Source of the DNA: Odobenus rosmarus divergens
Taxonomy: Eukaryota; Chordata; Mammalia; Carnivora; Odobenidae
DNA: 64,000 bases
NCBI RefSeq assembly: GCF_000321225.1
Contig: NW_004450302.1
Span: 1,855,156-1,919,155 of the forward strand
Reading direction: 5' to 3'
The position numbers and the translations under genes are program-made. Below the pieces are notes generated by a model. That model worked only from the letters and a program-made list of their open reading frames with translations. It made no database searches and had not been told where the DNA came from. Shown piece after piece: positions 56,643 through 64,000 of this stretch; positions within the stretch are counted from its first letter, which is position 1; each line of letters begins with the position of its first letter.

Positions 56643-56648
56643 TTTAAT
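56643..56648 (-). terminator. CISD3: Poly(A) signal ATTAAA of CISD3
   Basis: The minus strand reads GTATTAAACA about 200 bases after the CISD3 stop. Confidence 0.65.
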
Positions 56649-56850
56649 ACCACCTTCACCAGCAGGTGATGAGCCAGGGGTGTGTTCCCTGGCTGCCCGA
56701 GAGACCTCAGGTATTGGGAGCAAGCCCTTCACAAGCCAGCACTGAGGACTGCGGTCCCTGGGCGGTCCCTTCTTGGGCTCAGCACTCCCGTTTCCTTCCC
56801 CACAAATGGGGTGTCTGCCAGAGGCCTGGGGCTAGGCGGCAGCCAGCTCC

Positions 56851-57030
56851 TCAGAGTGGGGAGCCCACTTCTGCCTTCTGCACCCGCTCACTCCGGTGGG
56901 TGCCGTCACAGTACGGGGCCTTCTGGGTGGCCTTGCAGGTGCAGAGGGCCACTGTGCGGGTCTCCTGGGCCTTGAACTTGAGTGGGGACAGGCCAGTGCG
57001 TTGGAAGAAGTGGGAGCCGTCACAGAAGGG
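56851..57030 (-). CDS. CISD3: CISD3 exon 4
   Basis: It encodes PFCDGSHFFQRTGLSPLK through QKAEVGSPL and TGA. It completes the first cluster site and holds the whole second one. Confidence 0.97.
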   Translation of the reverse strand, partial: PFCDGSHFFQRTGLSPLKFKAQETRTVALCTCKATQKAPYCDGTHRSERVQKAEVGSPL

Positions 57031-59652
57031 CTGGTGAGGGAAACAGAGACGTTAGAGACCCAGCCCCACGTGCTGGGGTGGGGCAGGTCTGGAAGGAAGG
57101 GCACGGGCACGGGCACGCTGTGTCTAGGGCTCAGGCTCCTGAGTTGACCGCCGGGGTGCCGTCGTTGACCTCTCTCATCTGAGGGGTGAGAGGAAAGCCG
57201 TGCCAAGGAAATGGAATAAATAGTGGTTCTTAGGCACTTTGCCCACTTCAGTAAGAGGCTTTACAATATTTGTCTCTGGGGGCCCCAGAAGACTGGGATA
57301 CGGGGGCAGAATTTTCAAGGTGAAGTGGGACTTTTGGTATCAGCAATGTTTACACTGATAGTTTTTTTGTTTTGTTCTTTCTTAATGTCTCTGAGTCTCC
57401 ACTGGCTCATAAATTCATTTCCTTCCACATTTTCTCAGGGTAAAAACTTCTCTGCGTGGGAGAGAACCTACATGCCTCACAGTGCTTTGCAACTGGGGTA
57501 TCCATTTTGTTTGGCTCCGGGGAAACAAGTGGGCATGTTACGGGAAGTGGATGTGGCAGGGAGGAAGGGTAAACCAGCTGTCTGGTGCAGGAGAACATTC
57601 CCCATACTCCCTGGAAGCTGTTCCAGCAGAGACTGGGTCATGGAAACTGGCCTTGACTTGCTAGTTAGCGGCAGAGCTGGAGCCGGGGCCTCTTGCCCTT
57701 GAGGTCAGGGCAGGGTGGGAGGAGAGATGAGAGAAGTCCGCAAATAAAACCCAGCAACCTGCCCCAGAGGGCAGAAGGCAGGAAGGCAGAGGGCCAGCCT
57801 GCATGCGCTAGGCCACACGGCGGAGGACACTCCCCTAGTGCTGCCGCGCCCTCGGGCCGCACTGCGCCCAGCCAAGTCCACAGCCAAGTCCACAGCCAAG
57901 TCCACGGCAAAGCAGGACTTGGGACCTGGGCTGTCAACACGGCTTCGAGGCACACAGTTCAGAGCCCAGCTCAGGAAGGAAAGAGGCCTAGGAGGCTGGG
58001 CAAATGGGTCAGGTTCCTGCTGGAAGGAAGGCTCCTGGGGCGGAAGGGAGAGGGAGATGGGAGCAGGTAGCGGCAGGGAACCAGGGAACCACCCTCAGCC
58101 GAGAGAGAGGGAGGGGCTGCAGGAGACAAGGGAGAGGGGCGCTTGGGAGCAGGAGCGCCAGCGGGCGTTCCAGTGTTGGGGTCCAAGGCCTGGGAACCTC
58201 TGGCTCGGGTGCTTCCTGGAAGGAGGGAGAGAAGAGGGGAAAGAGACACCCGGCCCCTGGGTGCTTAGAGCAGGGACTCCAGGCCGAGGGTCCAAGGAGG
58301 GCGCGCCGGAAGCGGTGGGCACGACCCTGGGCTCCAGCGGCCTGGCCGTGAGACTGAGTTTCTGTCTCCCTGGCCTCATCTCAAAGGGTGGATACAGAGA
58401 ATAGGGAGCTCAGGGCTGTGGGTGTTCTTCACCCCCAACCTCCCTTTGTTGTCCTTCAGGTATGTGTGGGGAAAGAGGAGGGTCTCGGGCAGGAGCTCCC
58501 AGGAGAGACCTACTGTCCCAACCAGGGGTGTGCTATGTTAATGAGACGTGGGGTAGGGGGCTCTTACCTGCTTCTTGCTGCGGCCACACACACACCATCT
58601 GTAGGTTTTCCCAGCTACCAACTCCACCTTGATGGGAGTTTTCAGGGCCACCACAGACTTGGCTGGGGTTTTAGGGAACCATCGGATCTGTGGCATGGGG
58701 AGACGAAGGGCTTGGGGTCAGCCCATGCCCTGGAAGCACTTTCCTGCCTATGGCCTTGTCCAGATTCCCAGTGGCCCTGGCCTATGGCAATCTTCCTCTG
58801 CAGAGGCAGGATGCCACCCCACAAGGACATTCCCCAGGACACCATAAGGACCCTGAGCTTCAGACAGGGAAGAGATTTCAAGCCCACGCAGGCCCTCTGG
58901 TTTCTGCGCCCAGCGGCCTCCCTTTCAAACCTGGACTCCCACCTGGGGGCCAGGAAGGGGAGGGCCAGGATCCTGCCAGCCTAAGTGGGGTCACCTGCCC
59001 CTGGCGCTGTGTTTATCAGGCACTGCTCTTCCCAGCGGAGAAGCCTGGCTCCCTGCCCTGGGCACTCTGGTGACCCCACCTCCCCGGAGCCATCATGAAG
59101 GGGACTACAGGCAGGGGCCTCCTGACACTGGAGTCTGGGAAGTAGGGCTGACCCCTTCTGGTTGGTTCTCTGGTTTCTACCTTTGGCGTCTCTGGGCCTG
59201 GGGGACTTGGGCGGAGGGAAGGGGAAATGGGGTACTCACCAGCCAGGAGGAGATGTCCCGCCTCTGGTTCAGCTTCTGAAAGGTACTCAGGCATGACTAG
59301 ACGGTGGTTTGGAAGCAGGGTGGGGGGAAAGAAAGTCAGTGGAAAGCGTTGGGTTGCCAGAGGGAAGTCATCTGGAAGGGACGAGACGCCAGGGATGCGG
59401 GGCGTAGGAGAAACAAGACGGTAAGAAAAAGGGGTCACAAGACAGGAAGTGGAGGTGCTGGGGGCTGCTGGCTGCACCCGGCCGGCGCTCAGAGAGTGAG
59501 GGCTGCAAGGCACCAGGCGAAGTGGGAGTTGGGGACGCTCAGCAGAGAGGCAGCGGGGACGGGGCGGGGGCGGGGCAGGCGGCCGGCGGCGCGGGGTCGG
59601 GGATACTCACCCAGGCCGCAGAGCGCAGGGGCGCCCCCACGCCGCCGCCCAT
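56851..59652 (-). CDS. CISD3: CISD3, mitochondrial CDGSH iron-sulfur domain protein 3 (4 coding exons)
   Basis: CISD3 (MiNT) is a soluble matrix protein with two 2Fe-2S CDGSH motifs, linked to mitochondrial iron and redox balance. The minus-strand exons are 59611-59652, 59240-59275, 58568-58687 and 56851-57030. All joins are phase 0 and give 125 residues, against 127 for the human protein as I recall it. The first motif has Cys58, Cys60, Cys69 and His73 (CVCGRSKKQPFCDGSH). The second has Cys96, Cys98, Cys107 and His111 (CTCKATQKAPYCDGTH). The N-terminal stretch with LRSAAW and LNQRRDISSW lacks acidic residues before Asp and is Arg-rich, as a matrix-targeting signal should be. The start is the only ATG in exon 1. 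The gene is convergent with PCGF2. Confidence 0.96.
57031..58567 (-). other. CISD3: CISD3 intron 3
   Basis: This 1.5 kb GT-AG intron contains three exact 12-bp units CAGCCAAGTCCA at 57869-57904. No SINE is present. Confidence 0.85.
57869..57904. repeat. Three-copy 12-bp tandem repeat
   Basis: CAGCCAAGTCCA occurs three times without interruption. Confidence 0.95.
58568..58687 (-). CDS. CISD3: CISD3 exon 3
   Basis: It encodes IRWFPKTPAKSVVALKTPIK through CVCGRSKKQ with cluster ligands Cys58 and Cys60. Confidence 0.97.
58688..59239 (-). other. CISD3: CISD3 intron 2
   Basis: This is a 552-base GT-AG intron. I see nothing in it. Confidence 0.85.
59240..59275 (-). CDS. CISD3: CISD3 exon 2 (36-nt micro-exon)
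   Basis: It encodes KLNQRRDISSWL. The acceptor on the minus strand is TACCTTTCAG and the donor is GTGAGT. Confidence 0.93.
59276..59610 (-). other. CISD3: CISD3 intron 1
   Basis: This is a 335-base GT-AG intron, CpG-rich toward exon 1. Confidence 0.85.
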
Positions 59653-60080
59653 GCCGCCGCCCACGCCGGTCCCCGCAGCTGCGCTGCGCCGGCTCCGCCC
59701 CGCGCCCGGGTCACCTCCCGCCCCCGCCCAACCGGCCGGCCCAGCCCCGCGGCGGCCCGGAAGACGCCGCGGGGCTCCGCGCGGATGGGGCCCGGGGCCT
59801 GCACCGTCCGGGGTGCCTCCTCCCTCCCCGCGCCGCCGCCGGAAGCCCGGCCGGCCCCCGCCCCCTGCAGCCTCCTCGCCCCCCCCCCCGGGGGATGGTT
59901 GCGGAGGGGGCGCCCGCTCCGGGAGCATCGCCCCGGCGCTCGCGGCCGGCGCCTCCCGGTGTGGGCGGGGACCTCCCGGGAGCCCGCGGCTCAGGCGGAG
60001 GCTAAGGCCGCGTCCCCGGGAGTGCCGTGCGGCTCCCGCTCAGGGCCCAGGGAGCTTGCTTTTGCAACAGATTCCCGCCT
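59500..60080 (-). promoter_or_regulatory. CISD3: CISD3 CpG-island promoter
   Basis: CpG-dense, TATA-less sequence surrounds and precedes exon 1. It ends abruptly near 60060, just before the MLLT6 3' end. Confidence 0.75.
59611..59652 (-). CDS. CISD3: CISD3 exon 1 coding part
   Basis: It encodes MGGGVGAPLRSAAW, the start of the presumed mitochondrial targeting peptide. Confidence 0.88.
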
Positions 60081-60326
60081 GGCCCGGGCGTACGCATTAC
60101 CGCCTTGTGGGTGGGCACAGGTATCTGAGTTTTCAGCCGGAACCTGGTTGTCTTGCGCGTACTGGTCTGTGAACTACTATTCTAAGTGCTTAAAGAAGTG
60201 TAACAGGCCACCCCTCCCCCCATCCCCTCCCAAGGCTCCCACCGTTGGCACTCCCCTCCCTTTCCCTTCAGTAAAGCCAGACAAAGCAGGGGTCTTTGGA
60301 TTTTTTTTTTTTTTGTAAAACATTCT

Positions 60327-60332
60327 TTTATT
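60327..60332 (-). terminator. MLLT6: Poly(A) signal AATAAA of the minus-strand MLLT6-like 3' UTR
   Basis: The minus strand reads CTTTTAATAAAAGAATG and then GTTTTACAAAAAA, a typical cleavage region. Confidence 0.7.
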
Positions 60333-62543
60333 AAAAGAACAAGTGCTGTTTATGAACTGCCCTTCGTACAAATAACATCCGTTATACAAAGATACAAGAT
60401 CCGGGTTATGCACAATTCCAGGCTTGGAAGTGAGAGGAGGGGGGCATTGCCTTTTGGGCTGAGGCTATAAAGGAGGTTCTAGAAAGAATGTAAAAGGAGC
60501 CCCTGGGTTTGCAACTCTGGCTTCCCCTCCCTGCTCCCCTAGGAAGGGTCTGCTACATTGAGACAGGCTGGGATGGACAGGGGGAAAACGGGGCTGGGAG
60601 TCAGGGTTTGGGTCTCCAGTCCTGCCACCTGAGTCCCAAGTTGGGCTGGAGGAAATGAACAAAGGGCAATGAAGGCACCCCCCAGTCCCCAACTTTTCAG
60701 TAGATCAAGTCAAAGTGGTCGGGAGCTGGACACACTTTGAATCCGGATTGATGTGACTGGAAGGAGCCAGGGTGTTGTGCCCCACTTCCTCCAGATTCCC
60801 CACTGAAGTGACCTTAAGCCGTCCGGGCACCTCTGCTCATTGAGATAAAGAGAATTGGGAGCAAGCCGCCTACTCCTAACTTGGGCCCACCACACACCAA
60901 GGAAGATGCTGGAGGTTGGCAAGGGGAGCCCGTGCCTTTGAACAGTTGTCTGCATTTCCAGTTCGGGGAAAGGGAAGCATGAGGTCCCCCTTTCTCAGAG
61001 CTGGCCCCTGGCTCTGGCTCCCCTCATTTGTCTAGGCCCTTCCCTGGAGCCCTTCCCTAGAACTCAGTAACAGGAATGGGTGGGGCGCTCTCAGCCTCAA
61101 GGTTAGGGCACCTGGAGGAAGCGGTAGACCCAGGAGCCTGAGGGGAAAGACACACACAAATAGGAAAAACTCAAAAAAAAAAAAAAAAAAAGCAATCTTT
61201 AAAGTGTCATTGTCTATGGAGAGGATCCATCAGCTCTGAGCTAAGACAATCAGTGCTACACAGATACCCTCCCACCCCAGGGCCCAGCCCAGCACTCACA
61301 CACAGGGACAGACAGCCAGCCACATGGAGGTGGTGCAGTGGGGGGCGAGAGAGCCCAGGACCAGGAGGCCAGGGTCCTGAGGGCTGGTCCTGGCTCTGCC
61401 CCAAGCCCCTGCCCCTCCTAGGCTTGGAGCTATCACCCGTGAAGCAAGGAACTGGCTCCAACCACCCCTAAAGATAGGTCCCTTCCAACTCTGACACTCA
61501 TGCACCAGTCGTGACCTCAAAGCCGGACAGGGGTTCAGCATGCACACCCCCTCACACCTCCACGCTGAGCGTGATCACACACGAAGCTCCTCTCATGCAT
61601 TTTCAGACTCCATTTCCGCCCTGCAAACCACATCCTTTCTCTCTGCTAGGCAGAGAGATCTAAAAATCTGTGTCTTTTCCCACTCCCCATCCAAATTCGT
61701 CCTGGAAAAAGGGACAGAGGCTGGAAAAGGAGGGTGAGGTCACTAAAGCCATTCCCCCTGCATTGGGATCCTGAAGATCTCCAGAACTTTCCTATTATAA
61801 AGCTCCCTCTGAAGAAGGAAATGCACGACCTCTCTCATGCCCCCCCTGCCCCAAATTGAGGGACAGCAGCAATCCAAATTCAGCCTGGGTCCCTTCTTCC
61901 AACCTAACCTACCTACGGCTGCACCCCAGCCTGGGAAAAGCTGGAAAAACATAGGCTCTTGGAGATGAGAACCCCAGGCTCATGGGTGCTGGGAGGGAGC
62001 GGGGAGGTCTCGGTTCCAGTGCACTAAATCCTAGGGACCTCTCACTCTGCCACAGCGGCCTCAGAGAGGTTTGGCTTCCCTCAGTATCCAGAACAGAAGT
62101 TGACTTAGGCTCCTAGCGGGCCGGCCTTGGGCAAGGGTGTGAGTGTGAACAAGCAACTCTTCTAAGAACCTCTAAAGGTTATTTTTCTTTTCAGTGGTTT
62201 GGGGGCAGGGAATTAGAGAGCTTAATAGATGAAGATGAACAAAATGCTGAGTCCTATCATTTCTTTCTAATTGATATTTAGCATTAATAAAAAGTGAGTA
62301 TTTCTGAGGTCATCACAACTGCCTTCCCCCCACCCCCAAGCCCTTGCAAGTGCCTAAGAAATTGCCTCTGAAGGATTCCCACCCACCCCCTCCTTTATCA
62401 GCTCCCTAACATCTTACAAAGTCTTATCAACAGGAATATTAATATTATTTTCAGTATCAGAAAAAAACCAGTTGAGCAGCACAGGCAAAAATATATCTGC
62501 ACTACGTTTCTGTCGTTGCCAAAAATATACACATCTTCTTTTC

Positions 62544-62549
62544 TTTATT
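62544..62549 (-). terminator. Possible proximal poly(A) signal AATAAA on minus strand
   Basis: It lies in an AT-rich island at about 62410-62600. T/G-rich TGTGTATATTTTTGGC follows on the minus strand. Confidence 0.4.
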
Positions 62550-63295
62550 TAAAAAAAAACCAACAATAACAAAAACCCAAACAGAAACACACACAAAAAA
62601 TCCACACATGCAAAGACTGACGAGACACGAGCATCAGGGAAAGCTGGAAACGCCTTCTCCCGGCTCCAACCCCAGTGCAACTGAAACAGAGACACAGGCT
62701 TCACCCTCGCCCCACTCCTGGCTGCCCTACCGGCCCCTCAGCCTTTGTCACCAAAGGCTCTGGGCAGGTGGGGGCTCTTTAAGGTGAGAATTGCCCCCTA
62801 CACCCCGGGGAAACAGCTGGTGGGTGAAGGGACAGTTGTCAGGTCAGCTTGAGCTGAAGGCTCCCCTGGTTGGTGGGGGTGGGGTGCAGGGGGGGAAGCA
62901 AGCTGGCTAATTCTGGGAGGGAGGTTTTCACCAAAGGAAGTGGCACTTTACTCCCCCCCTTTGCCCCAACCCCCAGATCCCTGGGGCTCCCCCTGGGCCA
63001 GGGAAGCAGGACCAAATGTCAGCGGGGGAAGGGGGGCTCCGAGGGGGCAGTGAGACCATGTGGGGTCTGGGGGAGGGAAGGCAGGACATTACCCTGATTC
63101 AAAGCCCCCAGCCCCCAGTTACTCTCCAATATTGGAGTACTGTTCTGGTTTTTGTTAACCATTCACGCCCCAGAAAGGGACCAAAGTTGGTGAGGTGGGG
63201 AGGGTGCAAACAAAAGCTGGGAGCCCCCTTCTGGTGCTGCCTCATCTGAGCACTGCTCCTATCCCTGCCCTCGGCTGCCCCAGGTCCAGGGGGAG

Positions 63296-63368
63296 TCAGA
63301 CAGACAGACAGACAGACAGACACACACACACACACACACATAGATGCACACACACACACAGGCACACA
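63296..63368. repeat. (GACA)n(CA)n compound microsatellite
   Basis: GACA units merge into CA units, with short interruptions. Confidence 0.95.
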
Positions 63369-64000
63369 CGCTCTCTGAGTCAGGCAGCTCCATCTTCCCA
63401 CCCTCCGCACTCCTAAATCCAATAGTGCAAACAAGGGGCAGGGCACCAAGAGGGTTGGGCCTCGCCCCCCTGCCCTCCCCCATCCCATCACCGTCACGGG
63501 GCGGGGGGGGGGGGGTGCTCCCGAGAGGTGGGGAGGCGTGGGCTTAGTTTGGTGCCGTCCTGCCCCTTCCTCAGCTCCCTCATCTGTGGGCTTTTACAAG
63601 CTCAGCTTGTAACCCTCATTAGGGGGCAGGGGCAGGGGACCAGGGAGACACAGTCCAGGGGATCTCTTCTGCCATCTGCCCAAGTTGGGAGAAACTGCAG
63701 GTAAAGCAGGGCCACCCCTTCTTTCGTAAGAGATTTCCGCGCACGGGCAGGCCCAGGGCCTGTCCCCCCACCTCTCCCCACTCAAGTGCTGATCCATTTT
63801 ATGTGGGGGGTCCAACCAACCCCCCACTTATACCATGGCCCACGTGGCTCTTGGAGGACCTCAAAACATTGCTGAGAGTGGGGGCTCCTAGGTGGGCTTG
63901 AAGCCTGTCCTCCCTCTGAGCCCCTCACAAAGGGGTCAGTGTGGAGGGAGAGGGGCCAATGGAAGGGGCATCCCTCTCCGGCTCAGTCCTCGGCACCAGG

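Larger units (their letters stand above)
60305..64000 (-). other. MLLT6: Minus-strand 3' UTR, probably MLLT6 (partial)
   Basis: A minus-strand AATAAA at 60327-60332 marks a 3' end. No SINE interrupts the next 3.7 kb, and the region has AT-rich islands typical of a long conserved 3' UTR. The gene next to CISD3 on this side in human is MLLT6 (AF17), and its long 3' UTR and orientation fit. I recognise no MLLT6 coding sequence here. At the right edge one minus frame reads P-G-A-E-D and then a stop at 63985-63983; I cannot tell whether that is the end of the CDS. Confidence 0.6.

Overview
This is a vertebrate nuclear window with split genes, GT-AG introns, CpG-island promoters and poly(A) signals. 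The interspersed repeats are tRNA-derived Carnivora SINEs whose head reads GGGGCGCCTGGGTGGCTCAG, so the source is a carnivoran. No copy has the GGGATCCCTGGGTGGCGCAG head of the young dog family, and the bodies do not look feline, so I infer an arctoid caniform (bear, seal or mustelid group). This is an inference from repeat type only.

Gene order and orientation match the human 17q12 block, read in reverse. From left to right: the last two coding exons of CWC25 (+); all ten coding exons of PIP4K2B (+, CDS 3848-25830, 416 aa) with a roughly 4 kb 3' UTR; PSMB3 (-, six coding exons, CDS 39730-30952, 205 aa); a tRNA-Asn(GTT) gene at 40683-40756; PCGF2/MEL18 (+, nine coding exons, CDS 51067-55102, 344 aa) behind a 2.8 kb CpG island; CISD3 (-, four coding exons, CDS 59652-56851, 125 aa); and a minus-strand 3' UTR from about 60.3 kb to the right edge, which synteny assigns to MLLT6. 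Exons were joined by hand. Every join keeps frame and every complete gene reaches the expected protein length.

The genes are unrelated housekeeping or regulatory loci. CWC25 is a spliceosome step-one factor, PIP4K2B a PI5P 4-kinase with a GTP-sensing pocket, PSMB3 a 20S proteasome beta subunit, PCGF2 a PRC1 RING protein, and CISD3 a mitochondrial 2Fe-2S protein. PIP4K2B/PSMB3 and PCGF2/CISD3 are convergent pairs. PSMB3 and PCGF2 are divergent, with the tRNA gene between them. CISD3 lies in tandem just downstream of the MLLT6 3' end.

I found no undescribed multi-gene system. The points most worth checking are two GC-AG introns in PCGF2, an intragenic CpG island in PIP4K2B intron 7, a three-codon uORF in optimal context in the PIP4K2B leader, a 74-bp tandem duplication in the PCGF2 promoter, a local duplication inside PSMB3 intron 4, and the lack of a canonical poly(A) hexamer after PSMB3.
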